A DNA stretch of 64,000 nucleotides from CAIYRG01 sp965247505 (GCA_965247505.1 OZ252020.1:3534001-3598000); one strand, 5' to 3'; numbered from the stretch's first letter, positions 35,567 to 44,442 are shown. The notes: generated from the letters alone by a model not told the origin. A program made the numbers and translations.

Positions 35567-36386
35567 TTTGTCGGTTGCAGCGCGCGTTGTGCTGTCGTGC
35601 ATCGCAGGCTTCATGCTGGCGAACTGCGCAGGTACACCGAGGACGTATGATGCCGGATATCGCCCCGCGCCGGCGTCATTTTTCACGGTCTATGTACGTC
35701 CGGGCGACACGCTTTCGCATATCGCCGAGCGCCATCGCGTTTCGGAGGAAGATATCGTCGTAATGAATAATATTACCAATCCCGATCATATTCTTTCCGG
35801 CGATCAGCTTTACGTGCCTGCCTATGGCGTCGGCCGGACGCCTGTGGATGCAGCGACCACACGCCCGACGCGGCGCGCCAGCACGCAGAGCACACAAACC
35901 CGCCAAGCCTCCTACCAACCGAATACATCCCGCGCTGCGTTGTCTCAGAGTTCGGGTCAGACTCCGCGCCAGAGCGCGCCTGCCGCGCCATCGACATCGG
36001 CAAGATTTCAATGGCCGATGCGCGGCTCGGTGATTTCCAGTTATGGAACCGACGCAAATGGCGAGCGCAATGACGGCATCAATATTGCTGCCGATCGCGG
36101 CACGCCGTTTCGTGCGGCGGAGGCGGGGACGGTGAGCTATGTCGGAAACGAGTTGCGCGGCTTTGGCAATCTTCTTTTGATCAAGCACGACAATGGCTTT
36201 GTCACCGCCTATGCCCATGCCGACCGTATCGATGTCGCCCGCGGACAGCGCGTTGAAGCCGGTCAGTTCGTCGGTCAACTCGGCGCGACGGGCGACGTGC
36301 CGCAACCGCAGCTTCATTTTGAAATTCGTCAGGGAACGAAACCGGTAAACCCGATTGCGCTATTGGTTGAAACCCGCACCAATTAG
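35547..36386 (+). CDS. nlpD: LysM/M23 lipoprotein, NlpD-like amidase activator
   Basis: The 279-residue protein has a signal peptide ending at a lipobox-like LANC (Cys27), a LysM peptidoglycan-binding domain (about 46-91: VRPGDTLSHIAERH) and a C-terminal LytM/M23 domain (about 180-275). The first zinc-ligand motif, normally H-x3-D, reads NDGINIA, so both ligands are replaced, while the later YAHAD and LHFEIR histidines remain. That loss marks degenerate LytM domains that activate cell-division amidases, as NlpD and EnvC do. ATG 35547 (or 35550) overlaps the pcm end. The position after pcm is the usual nlpD site. Confidence 0.85.
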   Translation: MMTKIVNLSVAARVVLSCIAGFMLANCAGTPRTYDAGYRPAPASFFTVYVRPGDTLSHIAERHRVSEEDIVVMNNITNPDHILSGDQLYVPAYGVGRTPVDAATTRPTRRASTQSTQTRQASYQPNTSRAALSQSSGQTPRQSAPAAPSTSARFQWPMRGSVISSYGTDANGERNDGINIAADRGTPFRAAEAGTVSYVGNELRGFGNLLLIKHDNGFVTAYAHADRIDVARGQRVEAGQFVGQLGATGDVPQPQLHFEIRQGTKPVNPIALLVETRTN

Positions 36387-37267
36387 GCGAGCCTGGCTCC
36401 CAGCGATCCGGCAAGCTCTTGAATAAACTGCCAAGCGACGCGGCCCGAGCGGCTGCCGCGCGTTGCCGACCAGCTAAGCGCCCGCGAATCTAATTTCTTG
36501 TCGGAAATAGTTAGTTCGAAATGCGCGGCATAGCCGTGAATCATCGCGAGATATTCGTCTTGCGTGCAATGATGAAAGCCAAGCCACAGGCCGAAGCGGT
36601 CGGATAGTGAGACTTTTTCCTCAACTGCTTCCGAAGGATTGATTGCCGTCGAGCGCTCATTTTCCATCATATCGCGCGGCATGAGATGCCTGCGATTGGA
36701 CGTGGCGTAGAACAGCACATTGGAAGGGCGCCCCTCGACCCCGCCTTCAAGCGCGGCTTTCAGCGACTTATAGCTGGTGTCGTCCTTGTCGAAGGAAAGA
36801 TCGTCGCAAAAGAGAAGTATCTGACGCTTCTCCCCGCGCAGCTGGCGCAGGAGCTGCGGCAGGCTTGCAATGTCTTCACGCGGAATTTCGATTAAGGCCA
36901 GCTTTTTCTTTTTGCGTTCGGCATTCACCGCGGCATGCACCGATTTTATCAGCGAGCTCTTTCCCATTCCCCGCGCCCCCCAAAGAAGGGCGTTGTTGGC
37001 GGGCAGACCGTCGGCAAATCGCTTTGTGTTTTCGACCAGCGTATCGCGCTGCAGATCAATGCCTTTGAGAAGGGAAAGCGGTAAATGTGCGACTCTCAAA
37101 ACCGCCAAAAGCTCGCTGTGCTCCGCCTCCCAGACAAAGGCGTCGGCCTGACCCAGTACCGAGGCTATCGAGGCACGCTCCGGCGCTCCGCCGCGCGATT
37201 CCAGGGCCCGGGCAATGCGCTTGAGAAGCTCTTCCAGTCGGGTAAGATCACTGCTCATTTGGGGCAT
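36383..37267 (-). CDS. DUF815 family ATPase
   Basis: The 294-residue protein is an AAA-type ATPase of the DUF815 family with P-loop LLWGARGMGKSSLIKSV near residue 95 and Walker B QILLFCDDLSF. It also has YATSNRRHLMPRDMMENE and a C-terminal GSRSGRVAWQFIQELAG. No biochemical function is assigned. It converges with the nlpD-like gene, overlapping by four bases, and diverges from yajC; this location beside yajC-secD is common in alphaproteobacteria. Confidence 0.82.
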   Translation of the reverse strand: MPQMSSDLTRLEELLKRIARALESRGGAPERASIASVLGQADAFVWEAEHSELLAVLRVAHLPLSLLKGIDLQRDTLVENTKRFADGLPANNALLWGARGMGKSSLIKSVHAAVNAERKKKKLALIEIPREDIASLPQLLRQLRGEKRQILLFCDDLSFDKDDTSYKSLKAALEGGVEGRPSNVLFYATSNRRHLMPRDMMENERSTAINPSEAVEEKVSLSDRFGLWLGFHHCTQDEYLAMIHGYAAHFELTISDKKLDSRALSWSATRGSRSGRVAWQFIQELAGSLGARLA

Positions 37268-37380
37268 CGGTAATCTATTTTTGGGCCAGTTTCGAGCCCG
37301 GCTTGCGAGATGGCCTTTGGGCCCCCATATCTAAGGGGAAATCTGGCCGGTTGGGCGCTTTGATTATGGGGCCAATTCGG

Positions 37381-37408
37381 TTGCAAAGGGGAAGCGGCGG
37401 GCTATAGT
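37381..37408 (+). promoter_or_regulatory. Candidate promoter for yajC-secD
   Basis: TTGCAA at 37381-37386, a 16-base spacer and TATAGT at 37403-37408 lie 43 bases before the yajC ATG, in the 183-base divergent spacer with the DUF815 gene. Both hexamers are close to the sigma70-type consensus. Confidence 0.5.
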
Positions 37409-37450
37409 CCCGGTCGTAAAAGGCAGCTCAAATTCAAAGAAAGCCCAGGA

Positions 37451-37735
37451 ATGTCTACTGATTTTCTATTCCAAATGGCGCCACTGATCCTCTTGTTCGC
37501 CATTTTCTACTTCCTTCTTATCCGCCCACAGCAGCAGCGCGCCAAGCAACACCAGGCGATGGTCAATGCGGTGAGGCGTGGCGATAGCGTAGTGACCGCC
37601 GGCGGGGTGGTCGGCCGGGTGGCCAAGGTCAAGGACGATGGCGAGATTTTGGTCGAGATTGCCGACAACGTTCAGGTCCGGGTGGTCAAATCGACTTTGT
37701 CCGATGTGCGCGTACGCGCCGACAATGACGATTGA
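37451..37735 (+). CDS. yajC: Preprotein translocase accessory subunit YajC
   Basis: YajC associates with SecDF in the inner membrane. The 94-residue protein has one helix (PLILLFAIFYFLLI) followed by RPQQQRAKQHQAMVNAV and the GDSVVTAGGVVGRV block typical of the family. It leads yajC-secD; secF, expected next, is absent. Confidence 0.95.
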   Translation: MSTDFLFQMAPLILLFAIFYFLLIRPQQQRAKQHQAMVNAVRRGDSVVTAGGVVGRVAKVKDDGEILVEIADNVQVRVVKSTLSDVRVRADNDD

Positions 37736-37796
37736 GAGCGAAACGATTAAGGATATGGCCCGTGCAGCTGCACATTAGAGCACCCGAGTTTAGACC

Positions 37797-39443
37797 ATGA
37801 TCTATGTCGGACGTGGGACGATCATTTCCGTCATCACCGCTGTCATGCTCGGATTTCTATTCGCGCTTCCGAATTTTCTTTCCGAAGAGACACGCGCGAA
37901 TTTGCCCGGCTGGATGCCCAGCACGCCGTTGACGCTGGGCCTTGATCTGCAGGGCGGTTCCTATGTCTTGCTCGAGGTCGATCTTGCCGGGGTGAGTTCC
38001 GATCGGCTTACAGCAGTGGAAGGCGATGTTCGCTTAAGGCTCAATTCGACCGAACCACGAATATTTTACGGGAACCTCAGTACGCGGAACGATAGTGTCA
38101 CCGTTACAATTACCGACCCCGCGCGTTTCGCGGATGCGCAGACGATACTCACCCAAATAATCAATCCTGCCGGTGTTGCCGGTGGCGCCATGTTGGGTTT
38201 GGGTCCGGCCACCGAATATCAGCTGCGCGATGACGGCAATGGCAATTTTGCCATCGGGTTCGCGCCTAATTTTGAACGGCAGCTTGCAAATCAAATTATC
38301 GCGCAATCGATGGAGGTCGTGCGCCGGCGCATTGACGAGCTCGGCACGCGCGAGCCGACTATTCAGCAACAAGGCGCCGATCGTATTCTGGTTCAGGTTC
38401 CCGGTTTAGAGGACACCCAGGAATTAAGGGCGATACTTCAGACCACTGCGCGCATGAATTTCCGTCTCGTTGACGAAACCGGCGATGTCCAAGCTGCCGT
38501 ATCAACAGGCCGCGTGCCGCCGGGAAGCGAGCTCCTTTATCAGGAGGATTTCGGGCAACCAATTCCGATTCTCATTCAGCGCCGGGTCATGGTTTCGGGA
38601 GATAGGCTGACCAATGCTACCGCCGGCTTCGACCAACAACGCGCGCAGACGGTAGTGAATTTTCGCTTCGATGGCGCCGGCGCGCGCCAGTTCGGCGATG
38701 TTACGCGCACCAATGTTGGCCGGCGCTTCGCGATTGTGCTGGACGAAAGAGTGATTTCGGCGCCGGTGATTAATGAGGCTATTCTTGGTGGCAGCGGCCA
38801 GATTTCGGGCAATTTTACCGCCGACAGCGCAAATCAATTGGCTGTGTTGCTGCGCGCAGGCGCGCTTCCCGCCGATCTACTTATCATCGAGGAACGATCG
38901 GTCGGTGCGGAGCTTGGCGCCGACTCCGTTACTGCTGGCACGAATTCCGCGATGCTGGGGTTCGGACTGGTGATCGTCTTCATTCTTTTGAGCTATGGGA
39001 TGTTTGGCGGTTTTGCGAGCATTGGCGTCGCGGTGAACCTCGTATTGCTTTTGGGCGTGATGAGCGCCTTGGGCGCCACGCTGACATTGCCCGGGATTGC
39101 GGGGGTCGTGCTCACACTTGGTATGTCTGTGGATGCGAATGTTCTGATCTATGAGCGCATTCGAGAAGAAATGCGCCAAGGCAAAACGGCGATCGCCGCC
39201 ATTGATTCGGGCTTTCGCCGCGCGATGAGCGCGATCATCGACTCCAACCTGACCACCATATTGGCGGCGCTTATTCTCTTTCAGCTCGGCTCGGGTCCCG
39301 TGCGCGGCTTTGCGGTCACACTCGGCCTTGGGATCATTCTTTCCTTCTTCTCCGCCGTGATGGTGACCCGCCTCATGATCATCCTCTGGATACGCCAGGC
39401 GAAGCCGAAAACGGGGATGTCCCGGTCGATGTTGAAAAGTTGA
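37797..39443 (+). CDS. secD: Protein translocase subunit SecD, C-terminus altered by IS256
   Basis: SecD with SecF uses the proton gradient to help pull exported proteins through SecYEG. The frame gives 548 residues: helix 1, the large periplasmic domain with LGLDLQGGSYVLLEVD and IDELGTREPTIQQQG, and the C-terminal bundle with GMSVDANVLIYERIREE and a last helix LSFFSAVMVTRLMIILWI. The chromosomal sequence ends at 39412, inside codon 539. The final ten residues (TGMSRSMLKS) and the stop come from the IS256 inverted repeat. Probably only a few native residues are lost, so SecD may still fold, but secF does not follow. Confidence 0.92.
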   Translation: MIYVGRGTIISVITAVMLGFLFALPNFLSEETRANLPGWMPSTPLTLGLDLQGGSYVLLEVDLAGVSSDRLTAVEGDVRLRLNSTEPRIFYGNLSTRNDSVTVTITDPARFADAQTILTQIINPAGVAGGAMLGLGPATEYQLRDDGNGNFAIGFAPNFERQLANQIIAQSMEVVRRRIDELGTREPTIQQQGADRILVQVPGLEDTQELRAILQTTARMNFRLVDETGDVQAAVSTGRVPPGSELLYQEDFGQPIPILIQRRVMVSGDRLTNATAGFDQQRAQTVVNFRFDGAGARQFGDVTRTNVGRRFAIVLDERVISAPVINEAILGGSGQISGNFTADSANQLAVLLRAGALPADLLIIEERSVGAELGADSVTAGTNSAMLGFGLVIVFILLSYGMFGGFASIGVAVNLVLLLGVMSALGATLTLPGIAGVVLTLGMSVDANVLIYERIREEMRQGKTAIAAIDSGFRRAMSAIIDSNLTTILAALILFQLGSGPVRGFAVTLGLGIILSFFSAVMVTRLMIILWIRQAKPKTGMSRSMLKS

Positions 39444-40862
39444 GGTAGGCGTCGCTCTCCTGGAGCCGTTAGGCTCCGGGTGCTGCAAACCCAAAAGGGA
39501 GAACGACACCAAGGGAAATAATATCCGTAGTTCCAGCCTCCCGAAAGCCCTTGCCCCCTCGATTCCTATGCCGCCGCTGGCGGACGCGATGGACGCAGTC
39601 CATCTCAGCGTGGATCTGTTTTGTCTTCTGGCCGGGGTCGAGGCCTTGGCCGAGATGATGGAGGAGGACGCCACGACCGTGTGCGGGGCCCGACATCGCC
39701 GCCATGGGGACCGTCGAGGTTATCGCTGGGGCAGGACACATAGCGAGATCGGCTACCACGGCGGCAAAGTGAAGGTGGCCCGGCCACGGGTTCGTGACCG
39801 GGCGGGCAAAGAGGTGAGCTTGGAGAGTTGGCAGGCGCTACGCGATGGCAACCTGCTGCTCGAGTGGGCGCTCAACCTGATGGTGCTGAACGTGTCGACC
39901 CGCAAGTACCACCGCGCGGTCCGTCTGCCCGAGGGCGACCTGGCGAAAGCGCGTGGCGACGGCACCTCGAAGTCGGCCGTTTCCCGGCGCTTTGTGGCGC
40001 TGTCACGCAAGAAGATGAAGGCCTGGCTCGCCTCGGATCTCTCGGAACTCGACCTGCTAGTCATCCAGATCGACGGTCTGCATGTCGGCGACCATGTCCT
40101 GATGGCGGCGATCGGCGTCGATGGCAACGGCGACAAGCATGTCCTGGCCGTGGTCGAGGGGGCGACGGAGAACACGGTCGTCGTCCAGGCCTTGATCGAC
40201 AATCTCCTCGCCAGGGGGCTCGATCCGACACTGCCGCGGCTGTTCATCGTCGATGGCGCGAAGGCACTCAGCAAAGCGATCCGAAACACCTTCGGTGTGG
40301 CCGCCGCCATCCAGCGCTGCCAGGTCCACAAGGGCCGTAACATCATCGAGCGCCTGCCCCAACATTTGCACGCGAGCGTCAAGAAGGCGCTCCGTCAGGC
40401 CTGGGACCAGGACGACGCAAACAAGGCCGAGCGGCTCTTGCGCAACCTGGTCCGGCGTCTGGAGCATGAGGAACCGGGCGTCTCGGGCAGCATCCTGGAG
40501 GGGCTGGAGGAGATCCTCACCGTCATCCGCCTCGGCCTACCGCACGCACTCCGGCGCTCGCTCGCCTGCACCAACATCGTCGAGAACGCGCTCGGCACGG
40601 TGCGCCAGGTCACCCGCAACGTCAAACGCTGGAGACACGCCGAGATGGCGCTCAGATGGACCGCCGCCAGCCTGCTGGAGGCCCAGAAACCCTTCCGTCG
40701 CCTCAAGGCCTATCGCCAGCTGCCCATCCTCCGAAATGCTCTCCAGGAACACTTGAGAAAGGCTCAGGCCGACAGTGCCATTGAAACCATCATGAAGGCA
40801 GCATAGCATCATCAACCAGCGACGCCTGCCCCACGAATTTCAACAGAGATAGGGACATCGCC
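39413..40862 (+). mobile_element. IS256-family element, copy A
   Basis: The element is 1450 bp. The ends, read inward, are GGGGATGTCCCGGTC (left) and GGCGATGTCCCTATC (right), sharing TGTTGAAA and AGGCGTCGCT further in. Copy B at 49040-51602 has the same ends and, less its insertion, the same 1450-bp length. Flanking octamers CCGAAAAC (left) and TCTCTCTC (right) do not match, so this copy no longer sits at a simple insertion. Left it abuts secD, right it abuts an unrelated broken IS1595 transposase. Confidence 0.92.
39568..40806 (+). CDS. IS256 family transposase (copy A), start codon lost
   Basis: The 412-residue frame is a Mutator/IS256 DDE transposase: catalytic Asp in VIQIDGLHVG, Asp in LFIVDGAKAL and Glu in TNIVENALGTVR. 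In copy B the gene starts with ATG 19 codons earlier (MGNNIRSSS); here that codon, at 39511-39513, is AAG. Translation would have to begin at the internal ATG 39568, losing 19 residues. Otherwise the frame is intact, so residual activity is possible. Only a few residue differences separate it from copy B. Confidence 0.9.
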   Translation: MPPLADAMDAVHLSVDLFCLLAGVEALAEMMEEDATTVCGARHRRHGDRRGYRWGRTHSEIGYHGGKVKVARPRVRDRAGKEVSLESWQALRDGNLLLEWALNLMVLNVSTRKYHRAVRLPEGDLAKARGDGTSKSAVSRRFVALSRKKMKAWLASDLSELDLLVIQIDGLHVGDHVLMAAIGVDGNGDKHVLAVVEGATENTVVVQALIDNLLARGLDPTLPRLFIVDGAKALSKAIRNTFGVAAAIQRCQVHKGRNIIERLPQHLHASVKKALRQAWDQDDANKAERLLRNLVRRLEHEEPGVSGSILEGLEEILTVIRLGLPHALRRSLACTNIVENALGTVRQVTRNVKRWRHAEMALRWTAASLLEAQKPFRRLKAYRQLPILRNALQEHLRKAQADSAIETIMKAA

Positions 40863-41640
40863 TCTCTCTCGCATCGACCAGAACGATTCTATCCCGTTTG
40901 TGTGCGCCATATCGTTGACGTATTCTCCAATGCTGTGTTTGACGGTTTCATGGTCAAAGGTCATGCCTTTGTAGGAACCATGATTGTCCGTGTAGACCTT
41001 GGTGTCTGGGGGCGTTGTCCGTGACAAATCCTTGCAATGTTATGGCGTCTGTATCTTCAACGACTTGCGCTGTCACCATGTTGTTATCGCGGTCTTTCAT
41101 GCCAACTACAGCCGTCTTGCCAATTGGGCCGCGGCCAGTGTCGATCAACTCATTACGCTTTTCTTTGCTCATATTCTTACGTTTTCCACCGAAATACGTC
41201 TCATCTACTTCAACCGGACCGCCAAAGTGCACGCCGTTCTCTGGGGCCCACGCTTCCCTAATGCAATGAAGCATGAACCATGCTGTAGACTGCGAGACAC
41301 AAATATCCCGGTGCAGTTTAATACCTGAGACAGACTTCAGGCTGGTGATGCACAGATAGATTGCAATGGCCCACTTGCGCAACGGAACATTAGAGCGGGC
41401 GATAGGAGTCCCAGTGCGAACGCTAAAACAGGACCGACAATCCGTGCACAAATATGGCATTGGCTTGGCGTTCGGAACGTCTTCCGTTCTCGCGCTTCCA
41501 CACTTTCCGTAATGACGTTCGCCGTCTCACACAACCGCTTCTAACCACTCTATCGCTGCGGTTTCATCCGGGAACATATCCATGAGCTGAACCAGAGTGA
41601 GCCCTTCTCTGTCTGACTTCCCTGGTGCTTTCTTCGCCAT
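40863..41640 (-). pseudogene. IS1595-type transposase, distinct lineage, degraded
   Basis: Read on the minus strand from ATG 41640 (MAKKAPGKSDREGLTLVQLM) the gene resembles IS1595-family transposases: zinc-ribbon region, CTDCRSCFSVRTGTP, the catalytic VEVDETYFGGK and DNHGSYKGM. Three lesions are visible. TGA at 41529-41527 replaces what should be Trp. A run of five G on the plus strand at 41008-41012 (one too many) shifts the frame between FVTDNA and PPDTKVYTDN. The 3' end is cut at 40863 by IS256 copy A. It is clearly different from the ISXO2-like copies at 41944 and 49283. Confidence 0.8.
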
Positions 41641-41943
41641 AACCTTGTCTCCATATTGATGTCGAGAACATATAGGTTCATGGCAGCAATGTCAGGTATG
41701 GTTTATAACCACATTGTTTTTCGTGTTCGTTGGCTCAGCAGGGGGACAGGGCAACTTCTGGCCTTAAAATGTCGCCTTGATGGAGTCCGTCACGAATATC
41801 TGTGGATGAGGTAATTGGAAGGGACAGGCAAATTCGCCGTGATGATACACTCGCTGGGTCGTCGCTTTATTGAGCAATGAGCCAGAAACCGACGACGTCA
41901 CCAGAAAGCTTGACATTAATCATGCCCAACCTCAACATTGATC
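41641..41943. other. Intergenic stretch between IS remnants
   Basis: About 300 bases upstream of the degraded IS1595 transposase, probably including its lost inverted repeat and promoter. No gene is recognisable. ATGAGCCAGAAA at about 41877-41888 matches the terminal repeat of the IS3 element ending near 44871, so another IS end may be buried here. Positions 41936-41943 (CATTGATC) are the left target duplication of IS1595 copy B. Confidence 0.4.
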
Positions 41944-43024
41944 CTTGCCTATCCGGTTCACACCCACACCCACTAGGGCTAGAATGGGCGCAAACCGGAT
42001 ATAGGGGAGCGCGCCATGGATGTTCTCGACCGCGCCGGTCTCCCATTCCCGCATTCGCTACCCGAGTTCCAGCGACTTTTCCCCGATGATGCGGCCTGCG
42101 CCGCCTACCTGGAGAAAGCCCGCTGGGGAGACGGCTTTGCCTGCCCGCACTGCGGCACGGCGGGAGAGCCGTTCCACTTTGAAAACCGCCCTGGCGTCCT
42201 GCGCTGCCGCAAGTGCCGCCAGAACACCGGGCTGACGGTGGGAACAGTGATGGAGCGTAGCCACACTCCGCTGAACGTCTGGTTCTGTGCCGCTTATCTG
42301 GTCGCCAGTCAGACGCCCGGCATGTCCGCCGTGCAGTTTCAGCGGCAACTTGGTCTTGCGCGCTACGAGACGGCCTTTCAAATTCTCCACAAGCTCCGCT
42401 CGGGCATGGTGCGGCCCAACCAAGACAGGATCGGTGGACAGCCCAAGAACCATGTTGAGGTGGACGAACCCTGGGTTGGCGGGCGAACGCTTGGGGAAGG
42501 CCGTGGTGTTCACCACAGGGTTCCCGTCTCCTGTGCCATCGAGGTGCGTCATCGAAAGCCGGGCACCAAGCTCGACAACCGGAAAGACGGACGCTATGCC
42601 GGACGCGTTCGGCTCGCCGTCGTGCTCGACCGTAGCGCTGAGTCGCTCTGTGGGTTCGTCGAGAGCACCGTCGCGCCGGGATCGCTGATCGTTACTGACG
42701 ATTGGAGCGGCTATGCCGCCCTCGGTAAGCGCGGCTATGAGCACTTCGCTGTTGCCGAGCAATACCTGCCGATCATCCATCTGGTTTTCGCCAACCTGAA
42801 GACGTGGCTGATCGGGACCCACCACGGCGTTAGCCACCAGCACCTACAAGCCTACCTCAACGAGTTCACCTTCCGCTTCAACAGGCGGTTCTCCCCGTTC
42901 AACGCCTTCCGCTCATTGCTCGGCATCGCGGGCGACACCTCTACTCCAACCTATGCCGAGCTTTACTCGGGAGAGTGGCGGCACCCTACATGTAGCGGTC
43001 ATGGGCGTTAACCGGGTAGGCAAG
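41944..43024 (+). mobile_element. IS1595-family (ISXO2-like) element, copy B
   Basis: The 1081-bp element is bounded by inverted repeats CTTGCCTATCCGGTT and AACCGGGTAGGCAAG. It is flanked by a perfect 8-bp target duplication CATTGATC (41936-41943 and 43025-43032), the size typical of IS1595. It inserted just two bases before the ATG of the small secreted-protein gene, cutting it from its promoter. It is 24 bp shorter than copy C. Confidence 0.93.
42016..43011 (+). CDS. ISXO2-like transposase (copy B), probably inactive
   Basis: The 331-residue protein has a C-x2-C...C-x2-C zinc ribbon (CPHCGTAG, LRCRKCRQ), then the ISXO2 catalytic domain with HVEVDEPWVGGR, IVTDDWSGYA and the YLNEFTFRFNRR Glu region. 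Compared with copy C it lacks eight residues after YEHFAVAE and has Pro for Thr next to the first catalytic Asp (DEP for DET). Both changes make an inactive product likely. ATG 42016 follows AGGGGAGCGCGCC. Confidence 0.88.
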   Translation: MDVLDRAGLPFPHSLPEFQRLFPDDAACAAYLEKARWGDGFACPHCGTAGEPFHFENRPGVLRCRKCRQNTGLTVGTVMERSHTPLNVWFCAAYLVASQTPGMSAVQFQRQLGLARYETAFQILHKLRSGMVRPNQDRIGGQPKNHVEVDEPWVGGRTLGEGRGVHHRVPVSCAIEVRHRKPGTKLDNRKDGRYAGRVRLAVVLDRSAESLCGFVESTVAPGSLIVTDDWSGYAALGKRGYEHFAVAEQYLPIIHLVFANLKTWLIGTHHGVSHQHLQAYLNEFTFRFNRRFSPFNAFRSLLGIAGDTSTPTYAELYSGEWRHPTCSGHGR

Positions 43025-43034
43025 CATTGATCTT

Positions 43035-43517
43035 ATGAAAATCAGTTTACCCGTCGCACTGGTCTTTCTTTTCACAAGCGTTTGTGGAGGGCTAGGAGGT
43101 ACTGTTATGTCAACCGCGAGCAGTGCCGAGCAAACGACCAGGCAAACGCCGTCAAGGGTACCAGAATTAAAAATTGGCACTTACCATGGGCGCGAAAGTG
43201 TTCCTTCTAAGAGGTTTTTCCAACGCCTTTTTCTGGGATTTGAATTTACGGGTGAGTCCTGCTCTGTGTCCGTCGTTTCCGGCAACAACGTCACCGTGAG
43301 TTTCATAGAAGATGAAATCGTTTCCTTAGCACCCTATCCAGCGCCAGACGGTAATTCATATTCAGATATTTTTATTGGAGAGCTGAACTGTCCGTCATCA
43401 AAACAAATGGGACTGTTGAGCGTGTTTCATAAGGGAGGATCTGGCTCATCTTTGTTTGATGTTAAGCCGCTTGGCGTTGATGGTTCAAGCGGCGGTTTTG
43501 GGTGGTCAGTTTTTTGA
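43035..43517 (+). CDS. Small secreted protein of unknown function, 3' end replaced by an IS
   Basis: The frame encodes 160 residues, but about the last 33 read into the IS3 element that begins near 43416, leaving 127 native residues. It starts with a signal peptide (MKISLPVALVFLFTSVC) and continues with short blocks such as GFEFTGESCSVSVVSGNNVT and IFIGELNCPSSKQ with two cysteines. I recognise no domain. Its codon use is more AT-rich than the core genes, suggesting transfer. IS1595 copy B sits two bases before the start. The original 3' end may be the short open stretch at 44874-44999. Confidence 0.45.
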   Translation: MKISLPVALVFLFTSVCGGLGGTVMSTASSAEQTTRQTPSRVPELKIGTYHGRESVPSKRFFQRLFLGFEFTGESCSVSVVSGNNVTVSFIEDEIVSLAPYPAPDGNSYSDIFIGELNCPSSKQMGLLSVFHKGGSGSSLFDVKPLGVDGSSGGFGWSVF

Positions 43518-44442
43518 TCCTTTTTCTCTTTTCGATGATGGCGGTGTGGCGTCCAAAGTAGGCGTCGGCTGGAGTTACGTTGCCGATGCTCTCGTGGTAG
43601 CGTTGGTTGTTGTAGTGATCGACGAAGGCGCTGATCTGGTTTTCGAGATCGCCGGGTAGATAATAATTTTCAAGCAGGATCCGGTTCTTCAGCGTTTGAT
43701 GCCAGCGCTCGATCTTGCCCTGGGTTTGCGGGTGATACGGTGCGCCCCGAACGTGATCCATACCGTGGTCCTCGAGCCATTCAGCCAGATCGCCGGAGAT
43801 ATAGGACGAGCCGTTGTCGCTGAGCAGCCTCGGCTTGTGGACGACATTGGCGCGATTGCAGCCTGAGGCTTCTAGCGCCAACTTCAGTGTTGCCGTCACA
43901 TCGTCCGCCGTCATGTTGGTGCAGAGCTTCCAAGCAATTATGTAGCGGGAATAGTCGTCCAGGATGGTCGACAGGTAAAACCAGCCCCAGCCGATGACCT
44001 TGAGATAGGTGAAGTCGGTCTGCCACAGCTGGTTCGGCGCCGTGGTCTTGTCGCGGAACTCATCGGCTGCCTTGATGACCACGAAAGCGGGGCTGGTGAT
44101 CAGGCCGTGGGCCTTGAGAAGCCGGTAAACCAAGGCTTCCGAGACAAAGTAGCCCCTGGTGTCCGTAAACCTGACGGCCAGTTCCCGGGGCGACAGTTGC
44201 GTCTCCTCCAGGGCAAGATCGATGATCTGCCCCCGGACATCATCCGGGATCCGGTTCCACATCCGGCCCGGGCTGCTGTTGCGATCCTCAAGACCGGCGT
44301 CGCCAAAGGCCAGAAAGCGATCGTACCAGCGATAAAAGGTGGTCTTCGGAATGCCCAGCTTGTCCAAAGTGGACCCGACGCCCAGGTGGGACTGCTCGAC
44401 CAGGCGGATGATCTCCAGCTTCTCGGATGCGGGATACCTCAT
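43462..44442 (-). CDS. IS3 family transposase OrfB
   Basis: The 326-residue frame has an N-terminal HTH-like region (TTFYRWYDRFLAFGDAGL) and an rve integrase core: first Asp in LWQTDFTYLKVIG, second in PRLLSDNGSSY, and Glu in HPQTQGKIERWHQTLKN, the DD-x35-E set of IS3 transposases. It lies in the -1 frame relative to orfA, and a run of seven A (plus-strand T7 at 44470-44476) at the overlap could allow programmed frameshifting to make OrfAB. Confidence 0.9.
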   Translation of the reverse strand: MRYPASEKLEIIRLVEQSHLGVGSTLDKLGIPKTTFYRWYDRFLAFGDAGLEDRNSSPGRMWNRIPDDVRGQIIDLALEETQLSPRELAVRFTDTRGYFVSEALVYRLLKAHGLITSPAFVVIKAADEFRDKTTAPNQLWQTDFTYLKVIGWGWFYLSTILDDYSRYIIAWKLCTNMTADDVTATLKLALEASGCNRANVVHKPRLLSDNGSSYISGDLAEWLEDHGMDHVRGAPYHPQTQGKIERWHQTLKNRILLENYYLPGDLENQISAFVDHYNNQRYHESIGNVTPADAYFGRHTAIIEKRKRIKKLTTQNRRLNHQRQAA

